Source of the DNA: Marseilla massiliensis | GTDB taxonomy: Bacteria; Bacteroidota; Bacteroidia; Bacteroidales; Bacteroidaceae | NCBI RefSeq assembly: GCF_016899955.1 | Contig: NZ_JACJJL010000009.1 | Span: 62,001 to 126,000 of the forward strand | Direction of reading: 5' to 3' | Length of the DNA: 64,000 nucleotides | Shown: in pieces, positions 8,517-17,860 of the stretch | Layout: the number at the start of each line of letters is the position of its first letter | Position numbering within the stretch: position 1 is the stretch's first letter | The notes under the pieces: model-generated | Seen by the model: the letters and a program-made list of their open reading frames with translations, nothing else | What the model was told of the DNA's origin: nothing | The model's database searches: none | Program-made: the position numbers and the translations under genes

Positions 8517-9476
8517 ATGAACGTTTTGTCATTCATCAAACGTTGGTCGCTGGTGGTGTCTCTGTTGGCAGGCACTATAATTTATCTGCTCTTTTCCCGC
8601 GTTTCCTTTCTGGAGCCGATAGGAGCCGATGCCGAGCCGCTGTTGGTGGGCGCGCTGCCGGTGTTGCTCTTCGTGCTTCTGTTCGTCACATTTTGCAAGA
8701 TCGACGTGCGCGACCTGCGCCCGCGGCCGTGGCACTTCTGGCTGCAGCTGTTGCGCATCGTGCTGTCGTTGGCCCTTGTGGCCGGCATAGTGTGCGCCGG
8801 AGTGCCGGGCGTCAGGCTTGTACTCGTTGGGGTATTCGTGTGCGTGGCCTGCCCTACGGCGGCCGCCGCGGCCGTTGTCACCGAGAAACTTGGCGGCAGC
8901 ATAGCCTCGATGACCATATATACCATCATCGACAATGTTGTCACGTCTGTTGTCGTTCCGCTGCTCCTGCCGCTCATCGAGCGCGGTGTCGACGTGTCGT
9001 TTTTCACGGCCATGCTCATGGTGCTGCGCAATGTGGCCTTTGTGCTGGTCGTACCGTTGGCGCTGGCGCTGTTGTGCCGCAGGTTGGTGCCCCGCATCAC
9101 GTCGGCCATTGCCGGCGTGCGCAACCTCGCATTCTATATCTGGTGCGTCAACCTGGCCATCGTCACGGGCGTCACCGTGCGCAACATCCTTCATGCCACG
9201 GTGTCGGGCTCAACGCTTGTCATGCTGCTCGCGCTCCCGCTGTTGGTCACCCTGGCCCTCTTTGCCATGGGCAAGGCCGTGGGCCATGCCTATGGCGACA
9301 GTGTGAGCGCTGGCCAGGCGCTCGGCCAGAAGAACACCGTGGTGGGAATATGGATAGCGCTCACGTTTCTCGACCCGCTGTCGGCGTTGGCGCCCGGTGC
9401 CTACGTGATATGGCAGAACCTTGTCAACGCCTGGCAGATATGGTATAAGGAAAAGTATGGGCGGGTGAAGTGGTGA
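8517..9476 (+). CDS. Bile acid:sodium symporter (BASS/SBF)-like membrane protein
   Basis: This 319-residue integral inner-membrane protein has about nine to ten hydrophobic segments. The start is ATG 8517 (MNVLSFIKRWSLVVSLLAG). The open frame extends further upstream, but that extension is Arg/Cys-rich non-coding-type sequence ahead of the first membrane helix. The N-terminal half contains CPTAAAAAVVTEKLGGS, resembling the first crossover motif of BASS transporters. The C-terminal half contains SAGQALGQKNTVVGIWIAL, resembling the second. The family carries organic anions with sodium; the substrate here is unknown. The gene sits alone between a long gap and ppk, so context does not tie it to the glycan genes. 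Confidence 0.7.
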   Translation: MNVLSFIKRWSLVVSLLAGTIIYLLFSRVSFLEPIGADAEPLLVGALPVLLFVLLFVTFCKIDVRDLRPRPWHFWLQLLRIVLSLALVAGIVCAGVPGVRLVLVGVFVCVACPTAAAAAVVTEKLGGSIASMTIYTIIDNVVTSVVVPLLLPLIERGVDVSFFTAMLMVLRNVAFVLVVPLALALLCRRLVPRITSAIAGVRNLAFYIWCVNLAIVTGVTVRNILHATVSGSTLVMLLALPLLVTLALFAMGKAVGHAYGDSVSAGQALGQKNTVVGIWIALTFLDPLSALAPGAYVIWQNLVNAWQIWYKEKYGRVKW

Positions 9477-9554
9477 GCCCGTGGCGAGGCGTGCTGTGGA
9501 CGAGGTGTAATGTATTTTTCACGCCGCTGAAACAGAAATGTAGCACAGGTTAAA

Positions 9555-9562
9555 TAATTTTG
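9555..9562 (+). promoter_or_regulatory. -7 box upstream of ppk1
   Basis: TAATTTTG lies 24 bases before the ppk1 ATG, so the leader would be short. No TTG at standard spacing is visible. Confidence 0.4.
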
Positions 9563-9585
9563 CACGAGATAAATATATTTTAGAT

Positions 9586-11658
9586 ATGGAGAGCAAGAAG
9601 AGCCGCAAAGACCGTCGCTATGTTGAACGCGACCTCAGTTGGATGTACTTTAACCGCAGAATACTGCAGGAGGCAGAGAAACAGAATGTACCGGTGCTTG
9701 AGCGAATGTCGTTTCTCGGCATATACTCAAACAACCTCGACGAGTTTTTCCGCGTCCGTGTGGCATCGCTCAGCCGCATTGCCGAGTCGAAGGAGAAAAT
9801 ACCCAAGGCCGACAGGGTGAGGGCCAAGGCCACGATAAAGGAAATAAACCGCCTCAACGCCGCATACAACAAGGAGTTTGAGCACACCGTGGGCGTGGTT
9901 ACCGACGACCTGGCCAAGCACGGCATACGCTTGCTTCATGAGACCGACCTCAACGAAGAGCAGAAGACATACATCCGGCGGCTCTATCTTGACAAGCTCA
10001 ACGGGTCGACAAACCCCGTGTGGCTTAACGAAATCAAGGAGATAGGCGACACCGACGACGACAGCATATACCTGGCCGTGAAGCGTTCGCGCTGGCAGGC
10101 CGACAAGAAGAACCCCACGGTCACCCATGCCCTCATCAAGGTTCCCGACCGCGAGGTGGGGCGCTTTGTGGTATTGCCGCCCAGCGACGGCTTTGCCAAC
10201 ATCATGTACATAGACGACGTGGTGCGGTTCTGCCTGCCGCTGATATTCATCGGCGCCGGCAAGTGCACCTACGAGGCCTATTCCTTCAAGTTTACCAAGG
10301 ATGCCGAGATGGACATCGACAACGACCTGAGCTACGGCGTGGTGCAGAAGGTGGCCAAGGGCGTCAAGAGCCGCAAGCGCGGCGAGCCCATACGCGTTAT
10401 CTACGACGAGCGCATGCCCAAGGACTTGTTGCGGAAGATAATGTCGAAACTGAACGTCGACCAGCTGGACACCATCGTAAGCGGCGGCAGATATCAGAAC
10501 CACAAAGACCTGATGGGCTTTCCCGATTGCGGTAAGTCGGAGTTGCGCTATCCGTCGTGGACGCCCATTGTCAAGCCCGAGCTGGAGACCGAAGACTGCA
10601 TTCTTGACACCATAAGGGGCAAAGACCGCTTCTTGCATGTGCCATACCATTCGTTCAACAGTTTCATACGACTGCTGCGCGAGGCTGCGCTCAACCCCGA
10701 CGTGCGCGAGATACAGGCCACGCTTTACCGACTGGCCAAGGATTCGAAGGTTGTCAACACCCTCATCTGTGCGGCGCGCAACGGCAAGAAGGTCACCGTG
10801 GTCATCGAGTTGCTGGCCCGTTTCGACGAGGAGAGCAACATCAAGTGGAGCAAGCGCATGCAGGAAGCCGGCATCGAGGTGGTGTTCGGCGTCGAAGGGC
10901 TCAAGGTTCACTCCAAGCTCGTTTACATAAATTGCAAGGGCGGCGACATTGCGTGCATCGGCACGGGCAACTTCCACGAGGGCAACGCCAAGATATATAC
11001 CGACTATATGGTCATGACGGCCAGGCCCACGCTTGTGCGTGAGGTGAAAAAGGTGTTCGAGTTCATCCGCAAGCCATTCAAGCCCGTCAGGTTCCGAGAG
11101 CTCCTCGTGTCGCCAAACGACATGAAACCGCGCATACTGAGGCTCATTGACAACGAGATAAAAAACGCGAAGGCCGGCATCGATGCCTGGATACGCATGA
11201 AGATAAACCACATCACCGACGAGGATGTGGTGGAGCGGCTCTACGACGCCGCAGCGGCCGGGGTGAAGATTGACATCGTTTTGCGCGGCAACTGTTCTCT
11301 CATGCCGTCGAATGTCGACAACATGCACGTGGTGGGCATCATCGACCGCTACCTCGAACACTCGCGGATACTGATTTTTGCCAATGGCGGGACGCCACGG
11401 TATTACATGGGCAGCGCCGACTGGATGCCGCGCAACCTCGTCAACCGTGTTGAGGTGCTTACACCGGTCTACGACGAGGACTTGCAGCGCGACCTGGCGC
11501 GGACTGTGGATTACGGCTTGCGCGATACCACCAACGGGCGCATTGTCGACGGTTTCGGCAAGAACGAAATGCAGCAGGGCGAGCCCTTCCGCTCGCAGGA
11601 GCACCTGTATGTCGACTATCTCAAGGAATCTCAAGAATACAACAACATAAGGAACTGA
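9586..11658 (+). CDS. ppk1: Polyphosphate kinase 1
   Basis: This 690-residue cytoplasmic or membrane-associated enzyme reversibly transfers the terminal phosphate of ATP onto polyphosphate chains. The N-terminal domain opens with the family signature ERDLSWMYFNRRILQEA. The two phospholipase-D-like catalytic domains carry the histidine that becomes phosphorylated (His442 in GLKVHSKLVYI) followed by GTGNFHEGNAKIYTDY. The second conserved histidine is His592 in YLEHSRILIF. Length is normal for the family. The stop codon lies two bases before the start of the exopolyphosphatase gene, so the pair forms an operon in which synthesis and breakdown of polyphosphate are made together. It is a housekeeping/stress function, unrelated to the pectin genes around it. 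Confidence 0.97.
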   Translation: MESKKSRKDRRYVERDLSWMYFNRRILQEAEKQNVPVLERMSFLGIYSNNLDEFFRVRVASLSRIAESKEKIPKADRVRAKATIKEINRLNAAYNKEFEHTVGVVTDDLAKHGIRLLHETDLNEEQKTYIRRLYLDKLNGSTNPVWLNEIKEIGDTDDDSIYLAVKRSRWQADKKNPTVTHALIKVPDREVGRFVVLPPSDGFANIMYIDDVVRFCLPLIFIGAGKCTYEAYSFKFTKDAEMDIDNDLSYGVVQKVAKGVKSRKRGEPIRVIYDERMPKDLLRKIMSKLNVDQLDTIVSGGRYQNHKDLMGFPDCGKSELRYPSWTPIVKPELETEDCILDTIRGKDRFLHVPYHSFNSFIRLLREAALNPDVREIQATLYRLAKDSKVVNTLICAARNGKKVTVVIELLARFDEESNIKWSKRMQEAGIEVVFGVEGLKVHSKLVYINCKGGDIACIGTGNFHEGNAKIYTDYMVMTARPTLVREVKKVFEFIRKPFKPVRFRELLVSPNDMKPRILRLIDNEIKNAKAGIDAWIRMKINHITDEDVVERLYDAAAAGVKIDIVLRGNCSLMPSNVDNMHVVGIIDRYLEHSRILIFANGGTPRYYMGSADWMPRNLVNRVEVLTPVYDEDLQRDLARTVDYGLRDTTNGRIVDGFGKNEMQQGEPFRSQEHLYVDYLKESQEYNNIRN

Positions 11659-11660
11659 TT

Positions 11661-12578
11661 ATGGAAAACAGCAATTTCGCAGCCATCGACATTGGGTCTA
11701 ACGGGGCGCGCCTGCTCATCAAGAACGTGATTGAGGACGCAGGGGGCAACTATGAGTTCAACAAGGTGCTGTTCCTCCGTATACCGTTGCGGCTGGGCAA
11801 GGATGTGTTTACCATCGGTGAGATATCTCCCGAGCGCGAGCGCATGATGATGTGCATGATAAAAAGCTACAAGCAGCTCATGAAGCTATACCGGGTGGTG
11901 GAGTACAGGGCATGTGCCACGTCGGCAATGCGCGACGCTGCCAACGGTCAGAAGATTCTGAAAAAGATACGCAAGGAGACGGGCATCAACATCGAGATTA
12001 TCCCCGGAAGCGAGGAGGCACGCCTGCTTTGCGACAATTCTGTAGAGAGCGGATATGCGCGCAAGGGCAATTATGCCTATATGGATGTGGGCGGAGGCAG
12101 CACCGAGATTTCGATGATTAGCGACGGGCGCATCGTGGGCAGCTGCTCTTACAACCTCGGCACGCTGCGCATCCTCGGCGGGGCCGTAGAAGAGGGCGAG
12201 GTGGAGAAGATGAAAGAAGAGCTGGCTGCATATGCCGCCGACTATAAAGACATCTCCATCATAGGCTCCGGGGGCAACATCAACAAGCTGTGCAGGCTGT
12301 ACGACAGCGGCAAGGGCAAGAAGTCGAAGGACACGCTGCCGGTTGACGGATTGCGCAAGGTGTACGACGAGATGAAGGGAATGACTTACCGCGAGCGCAT
12401 CGACCGCTATTCGCTCAAGCCCGACAGGGCCGACGTGATAATACCGGCGGCAGAGCTGTTTCTCACCGTGGCCGACGCGCTGGGGTGCCAGCAGATACAT
12501 GTGCCCAACATATCGCTGGCCGATTGCATCATCGACGGGCTTTACAAGAAACTGAAAGACTCGCCCATCAAGGCATGA
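11661..12578 (+). CDS. ppx: Exopolyphosphatase / guanosine pentaphosphatase (Ppx/GppA family)
   Basis: This 305-residue member of the ASKHA ATPase superfamily removes terminal phosphates from polyphosphate and possibly pppGpp. It has the phosphate-1 loop FAAIDIGSNGARLLI at the N-terminus, the conserved PGSEEARLLCDNSVESGY segment, the phosphate-2 loop YMDVGGGSTEISMI and the adenosine motif IIGSGGNINKL. It is shorter than the E. coli two-module Ppx and lacks the C-terminal HD-like part, as is usual for the short Ppx proteins. It is translationally close to ppk1 with a two-base gap. Confidence 0.93.
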   Translation: MENSNFAAIDIGSNGARLLIKNVIEDAGGNYEFNKVLFLRIPLRLGKDVFTIGEISPERERMMMCMIKSYKQLMKLYRVVEYRACATSAMRDAANGQKILKKIRKETGINIEIIPGSEEARLLCDNSVESGYARKGNYAYMDVGGGSTEISMISDGRIVGSCSYNLGTLRILGGAVEEGEVEKMKEELAAYAADYKDISIIGSGGNINKLCRLYDSGKGKKSKDTLPVDGLRKVYDEMKGMTYRERIDRYSLKPDRADVIIPAAELFLTVADALGCQQIHVPNISLADCIIDGLYKKLKDSPIKA

Positions 12579-12603
12579 GGGCGGATTTTCGGTAGGAATT
12601 GTT

Positions 12604-12646
12604 GCCGGAGGCACGGGCCGCAGACCGTTGCCTCCGGCTTTGTGTT
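12604..12646 (+). terminator. Probable terminator of the ppk1-ppx operon
   Basis: Arms 12604-12613 and 12629-12638 form a 10-bp stem, followed by a T-rich but interrupted tract. It starts 26 bases after the ppx stop. Confidence 0.7.
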
Positions 12647-12978
12647 TGTGCGGTGGCTTCACTATTGTGCCATCCAGCCACTGCGTGCCCGGCTGTTCGG
12701 CGACGTAGACGTTGTAATCCCGGGGCATTCACCTGTCTTTTTCTGTCACTTTTCCATAAGTTGCCATACCGTGGCAGTAGGTGTTATGGCCCATGGGCAG
12801 ATTGCCTCAGCTGTGCCTTGAGGCTGCACTTTATTGTTTGGCAAGGTTGCATTAATGTAGTGGCTAAGCCATGCAATATGGTTGTTTTTTAGAGGTTGGG
12901 CTGTAGCCCGACCGTCCGTTTTTCTCCTTTTTTACGTTTTTTGTGTTAATTATTTGCGTGTATAATCCTTTTTTATAC
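12647..12978. other. Gap between ppx and the second PL11 gene
   Basis: I see no gene here. The right part becomes AT-rich and contains the promoter of the next gene. Confidence 0.5.
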
Positions 12979-12986
12979 TACTTTTG
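12979..12986 (+). promoter_or_regulatory. -7 box of the second PL11 gene
   Basis: TACTTTTG matches TAnnTTTG. A TTTG at 12953-12956 lies 22 bp upstream, slightly longer than ideal. A start near 12993 rules out the in-frame ATG at 12943 and supports ATG 13084. Confidence 0.5.
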
Positions 12987-13083
12987 CATTGACAAACGTG
13001 TTATCTGGATAACTTGCGTCTGTGACTCTATTGCTAATTTTACATATATTCATTATATATCAATAACTACAAACAATAGTAAC

Positions 13084-16000
13084 ATGAAGAAAAGATTTCT
13101 ACCTCTGTTTGTGTTGGGAATGTTATCGGGCACTGCCTCGGCGCAGCGCGCGACCGACGTGCTCGACCGAGGCTTGGTGGCTGTCCAGGTAAAGGCAGAC
13201 TCCAAGCTAAACAAGGAGGGGGGCATCTTCTGCAGCTGGCGTATGCCTGCCGAGGAATATTATGATGTTAAGTACAACATCTACCGCGACGGCACCAAGC
13301 TGAACAGCGAGCCTCTCAATGTTTCAAACTACTTGGACAAAAGCGGATCTACATCAAGCAGCTATCAGGTGCAGGCGGTTGTACGCGGCGTACCGCAGCA
13401 GATGTCGGACGCCGTGACGCCATGGGCCAACAATTACCTTGAAGTGCAGATGGATCACGGCAACCTCAAGAGCACGTACATACCCAACGACGCTTGCATG
13501 GCCGACGTTGACGGCGACGGCGAGCTTGAGATTCTATTGAAGTTTGACAACCAGGAAGACATAGCCGGGCGTTGGAAGAAAGGAGGAAACAACGGTGAGT
13601 ATGCCATCATCGAGGTATATAAGCTCAACGGAAAGCGGTTGTGGTGGATTGACCTGGGACCGAACATGGCCGATTTCCAGAACAACGAGAACAATATCGT
13701 TGCTTACGACTGGGATGGCGACGGCAAGGCCGAGGCTGTGTTGCGTGCTTCCGATGGTACAGTAGTACACAAGGCCGACGGCACAACGGTTGAGATTGGC
13801 GACATGAATGCCGACTACCGCCCGGCAGACGGGCATACGGGAGGGGCCGAGTTCTTTGTGCACGAGGGTCAGGAGTTCCTGCTCTACCTCAATGGCGAGA
13901 CCGGAGAGCCTTACCAGATAATGGAGTATCCGCTGAAAAGGCTTGAAGACGGCGAGACCGACCTCAACGCTGCTTGGGGCGACGGCTACGGCCACCGTTC
14001 CACAAAGCATTTCTTTGGCGCTCCCGTGCTCGACGGCCGCAAGCCCAGCATCTTCATCGCACGTGGCATATACACACGCCACAAGATGATTGCATACGAT
14101 GTTAACCCCGCTACCCACCAGCTCGTAGAGCGTTGGCGCTGGAACTGCAACACGCCGGGATCGATGTGGTACGGGCAGGGTTACCATAACTATTGCATCT
14201 CAGACGTCGATTGGGACGGGCGCGATGAGATTGTGTTCGGCTCCATGGTGATTGATGACAACGGCAAGGGCCTCTCGTCGAGCGGCCTCGGACACGGCGA
14301 CTCGCAGCACTGCAGCGACTTCGACCCATACAGCTTCGGGCAGGAAATCTTTGCCTGCAACGAGTCGCAGCCTAACAATAACTTCCGCGACGCAACCACG
14401 TCGAAGATATATTACCGCTCTGTGGGCAGCCGCGACGACGGCCGTGCCAACATGGGCAAGTTTGTAGACGACATACCCGGTGCCCAGGGAGTGTCGTCGC
14501 GCGACGACAATCTCGTTGGCGCTGCGGCCCATGCCGGCGTCGACGGATATTCGAAGAGTTCGTTCAACATTACACAGAACTTCAGGATATATTGGGATGG
14601 CGACCTTTGCGAAGAGTCGTTCGACTATCGCAACGGCAAGAACACCGAGGGACACATCGTCAAGGCGCGCGAAGGCGAGATAGCGGTGCTGGCCGGCAGC
14701 ATGACCAACAACGACACAAAGGGAACGCCTTGCTATCAGGGCGATGTGCTGGGCGACTGGCGCGAGGAGGTCATCATGCGCACAGCCAACAACAACATAC
14801 GCATCTACACAACCGACTTCCCCACAAAGTGGCGCAACTACTCGCTCTGGCATGACCACCAGTACCGCCAGGCTATGGTATGGCAGATGTGCGGATACAA
14901 CCAGACTCCGCATGCAAGCTACTACCTTGGCGAGATGGAAGGCATCACGATGGCGCCGCCGGCTCTTTCCATGACGGGGCGTGACGAGATTGCAAACGGT
15001 TCGTCGATAGATGCCGGTAGCAACGACAAACACATCATCATGTGCGAGACCAACGACATGACTGTCAGCGTTGCCGACGGTGCACAGCCTTACATCTTTA
15101 CCGACAATGCGCCGATATGGACGCAAGGCCATGACGACAACAACAACATCACTACCGAGACATACACCCACACGCTCACGGGCGGGGCGTTCACCGGTTC
15201 AATGCGCCTTGTCAAGCAGGGCAGCGGAGTGCTTGTGCTGCCCAAGGTCACCGAGACATATACGGGCAACACCGACGTATGGGGCGGTACGCTCAGCTTC
15301 GACGGAACCATGCAGTCAAGCCGCGTCTGGCTCAACCGCCACACAACGCTCATCTCTGATGGCGGCAAGTTCATGAAGGGCATACAGGCAGAGTACAACG
15401 CCAGGCTGCTGCCAGGAGGCGAAGGCAAGCAGGGAACCATCGAGACCGACTCGCTCATACTCAACTTCGGTTCGCGGATGCTTATCGACTTGTTCAGCGA
15501 CGGCATCTCTTCCGACCAGATAAAGGCCAATGTCCTCACCATTGGGAAGAAGGACTGGAAGAACGGTCCGCAGTATCTCACCCCGGTGATGGAGTTTGTT
15601 TGCCATCCTGCTTCGGGCGAGGACAGGATTGCCGAGGGCAAGTATCTGATTGGTGAGTTTGGCAAGATAGAAGGCGACATCAACGACCTTGTCATCGAAG
15701 GGCTCAACAGCCAGCGCAAGACCTTGACCTACGAAGACGGCAAGCTGTATATCTCCATAGAGAACTACGTGCCGGGCAACGTGACGTGGACAGGCGCCGA
15801 AGGTGGCGATTGGGACCTTGACAAGACCCCGAACTTTGCCGTCGACGGTTCTGAAGACGTGCGTTCGTTTGTCCAGGGCGACATCGTCACGTTCAACGAC
15901 ATTGCCTCTGTCACCGACATTACCATCAGTGGCAACGTCGCTCCCAAGAGCATAGTATTCGACAACTCCGAGAAAGACTTCACAATATCCGGCGACAGCA

Positions 16001-17661
16001 TCGTCGGAGACCCCACAGTCGAGAAGCGCGGCACTGGCAGCGTCACAATAAACAATGTCAACCACACCGGCAATACCACCATCAGCGGTGGTGAGCTCGT
16101 GGTAACGTCGCTTGCCAACAACGTCGGCCAGGAGTTTGGTTCGCTGGGCGGACTCGACAAGAAGGTCACCATCACAGGCAACGGCATACTCGGTGTGTCG
16201 GGCTCAGTGACCTCCGGCCAGGAGATTTTCGTAGGCGAGGGCGGTGCAGTCATCGACGTCAAGCCGTCGTCGTCGCTCACCATGGAGCGCGGCATTGCCG
16301 GCACTGGGGCGTCGGCTGTGCTCAGCAAAGACGGTACCGGAACGCTCACGCTCGGCTCTTCCAACCAGGTGGGCCGCCTCATCATCGTTGCCGGAGTGGT
16401 CAATGCCGTTGAGAGCGGTGACCAGACACAGCTGCCGTCTGTCGTAGAGTTCCGCGGCGGAACGCTTTACGACCCCAACAGCGAAGGCTCTTACACCACC
16501 AACTATGCAGCGTTTGAGGTGCCCGAGGGCGCAACCGGCACGTTCTATGCCGACCCGCGTTGCAACTACCGCGGCAAACTGACAGGTGCCGGAACGTTCA
16601 ACGTCAACGCGGCAGGTGTCCGCAACTACTTCCAGGGCGACTGGAGCGAGTTTGAGGGAACGCTCGTGCCGGGCTTGTCGAAGCGCGCCACCTACGACCC
16701 GTCGTTCGACTTCGACAACAACTACGGTCTGCCTAAGGCTACACTGCAGCTCAATTCGGGCGTGACATTCAACAACAGGGGCCACGCTGTGAGCATTGCC
16801 AACGTCACGGGCTCGGGCGTACTGGCCGGAGGCGGCACGTACACCATTGGCGGCCAGGGCGACGACATCAAGTTCCGTGGCCAGTTCGATGGCTCGTCGG
16901 TAGTGAAGACCGGCGACGGCACATGGTCTGTATACACCTCTTCCCCGCAAGACAACATCGGTTCGGTAACGGTGAACGGCGGCGGGCTTTATCTTGACAC
17001 ATACAATTCGGCAACGTGCATCATGTCTGGCACGATAACGATGAACAGCGGCACGTCGATCAAGGGCACCGGCACGGTGAAAAACATTGTGCTCAACTCG
17101 GGAGCAGAGCTTGCCCCGGGCCGCACCACCACAGCCGATGTGTCGGGCTTCGTTGCCGCCGAGGGCAACCTAACGGCCAATGCCGGCTCTGTGGTCAGCC
17201 TCAACATCAAGAACGCTTCGAACACCACGAGCTCGAGGTCTTTCCTCAAAGTGGGCGGAGCATTCAAGGCCGACGGCACCATCCGCATTACTCTCAGCGA
17301 CAACTACTCTCCCGAGGAGGGCGATGAGATAGTGCTCTGGACGGCCGGCAGCTTCAGCGGCACACCTACGGTAGAACTGCCCGAGCTGCCCGAGTGGCTC
17401 GACTGGGACAGCACCGGCCTGCTTGCGGCCGAAGGCAAACTGCGCGTCATCTCTTCGGCAGGCATCTCGTCGAAGCCGGCCGCCGACGAGGCTGTCGTTT
17501 GCCGCGTGTTCACTCTCAGTGGAGTGCTTGTCGGACAGTTTGAGGCCACAGGTGCAACAGCCGTAGAGCGTGCCAAGAGCGCCATCGGTGCATCGGGCAC
17601 ATACATCATCCGCATCAGCGGAGCCGATTCGGCTTCTACGGTGAAAGTCGTAATCGACTGA
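13084..17661 (+). CDS. PL11-like rhamnogalacturonan lyase fused to an autotransporter-type beta-helix and a T9SS tail
   Basis: This is a 1525-residue secreted protein. ATG 13084 begins the signal peptide MKKRFLPLFVLGMLSGTASAQ and lies downstream of the predicted promoter. Residues about 22-640 are a PL11 propeller (DVDGDGELEILLKFD, YDWDGDGKAEAVLRASDGT, RGIYTRHKMIAYDV, DVLGDWREEVIMRTANN). The usual GAHYTQFL segment is replaced by ADFQNNENNIV, so specificity may differ. Residues about 690-1440 are a repetitive Gly/Thr/Asn-rich region with GSGVLVLPK, KRGTGSVTINN and KDGTGTLTLGS units, the signature of autotransporter-associated beta-strand repeats. The last 80 residues (VFTLSGVLVGQF to VKVVID) resemble a T9SS type A domain. 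A surface-anchored lyase held out on a long beta-helix is the likely form. Confidence 0.88.
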   Translation: MKKRFLPLFVLGMLSGTASAQRATDVLDRGLVAVQVKADSKLNKEGGIFCSWRMPAEEYYDVKYNIYRDGTKLNSEPLNVSNYLDKSGSTSSSYQVQAVVRGVPQQMSDAVTPWANNYLEVQMDHGNLKSTYIPNDACMADVDGDGELEILLKFDNQEDIAGRWKKGGNNGEYAIIEVYKLNGKRLWWIDLGPNMADFQNNENNIVAYDWDGDGKAEAVLRASDGTVVHKADGTTVEIGDMNADYRPADGHTGGAEFFVHEGQEFLLYLNGETGEPYQIMEYPLKRLEDGETDLNAAWGDGYGHRSTKHFFGAPVLDGRKPSIFIARGIYTRHKMIAYDVNPATHQLVERWRWNCNTPGSMWYGQGYHNYCISDVDWDGRDEIVFGSMVIDDNGKGLSSSGLGHGDSQHCSDFDPYSFGQEIFACNESQPNNNFRDATTSKIYYRSVGSRDDGRANMGKFVDDIPGAQGVSSRDDNLVGAAAHAGVDGYSKSSFNITQNFRIYWDGDLCEESFDYRNGKNTEGHIVKAREGEIAVLAGSMTNNDTKGTPCYQGDVLGDWREEVIMRTANNNIRIYTTDFPTKWRNYSLWHDHQYRQAMVWQMCGYNQTPHASYYLGEMEGITMAPPALSMTGRDEIANGSSIDAGSNDKHIIMCETNDMTVSVADGAQPYIFTDNAPIWTQGHDDNNNITTETYTHTLTGGAFTGSMRLVKQGSGVLVLPKVTETYTGNTDVWGGTLSFDGTMQSSRVWLNRHTTLISDGGKFMKGIQAEYNARLLPGGEGKQGTIETDSLILNFGSRMLIDLFSDGISSDQIKANVLTIGKKDWKNGPQYLTPVMEFVCHPASGEDRIAEGKYLIGEFGKIEGDINDLVIEGLNSQRKTLTYEDGKLYISIENYVPGNVTWTGAEGGDWDLDKTPNFAVDGSEDVRSFVQGDIVTFNDIASVTDITISGNVAPKSIVFDNSEKDFTISGDSIVGDPTVEKRGTGSVTINNVNHTGNTTISGGELVVTSLANNVGQEFGSLGGLDKKVTITGNGILGVSGSVTSGQEIFVGEGGAVIDVKPSSSLTMERGIAGTGASAVLSKDGTGTLTLGSSNQVGRLIIVAGVVNAVESGDQTQLPSVVEFRGGTLYDPNSEGSYTTNYAAFEVPEGATGTFYADPRCNYRGKLTGAGTFNVNAAGVRNYFQGDWSEFEGTLVPGLSKRATYDPSFDFDNNYGLPKATLQLNSGVTFNNRGHAVSIANVTGSGVLAGGGTYTIGGQGDDIKFRGQFDGSSVVKTGDGTWSVYTSSPQDNIGSVTVNGGGLYLDTYNSATCIMSGTITMNSGTSIKGTGTVKNIVLNSGAELAPGRTTTADVSGFVAAEGNLTANAGSVVSLNIKNASNTTSSRSFLKVGGAFKADGTIRITLSDNYSPEEGDEIVLWTAGSFSGTPTVELPELPEWLDWDSTGLLAAEGKLRVISSAGISSKPAADEAVVCRVFTLSGVLVGQFEATGATAVERAKSAIGASGTYIIRISGADSASTVKVVID

Positions 17662-17674
17662 ATCTGATTATATT

Positions 17675-17716
17675 GAGCGTAAAACGGAGTTTGGTGTCCG
17701 TTTTACGCTCATTTTA
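17675..17716 (+). terminator. Intrinsic terminator after the second PL11 gene
   Basis: A perfect 14-bp stem (arms 17675-17688 and 17697-17710) is followed by ATTTTAG, 13 bases after the stop codon. Confidence 0.85.
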
Positions 17717-17791
17717 GTTAAAACTAATTAATTTTGTGTGATTATCCACAAAGAATTAGTGTATAAAGGATAATATTTGACTGTTTTTACC

Positions 17792-17799
17792 TATCTTTG
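17792..17799 (+). promoter_or_regulatory. -7 box of the first long paralog gene
   Basis: TATCTTTG lies 61 bases upstream of ATG 17861. The other paralog has the identical octamer 60 bases upstream of its ATG. The TTTG at 17776 is too close to be an ideal -33 box. Confidence 0.5.
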
Positions 17800-17860
17800 T
17801 CGCCGAAAGATATGACCAAAGGCTAAAAACGAAACTTATTAATAACCAACTTAATTATTT

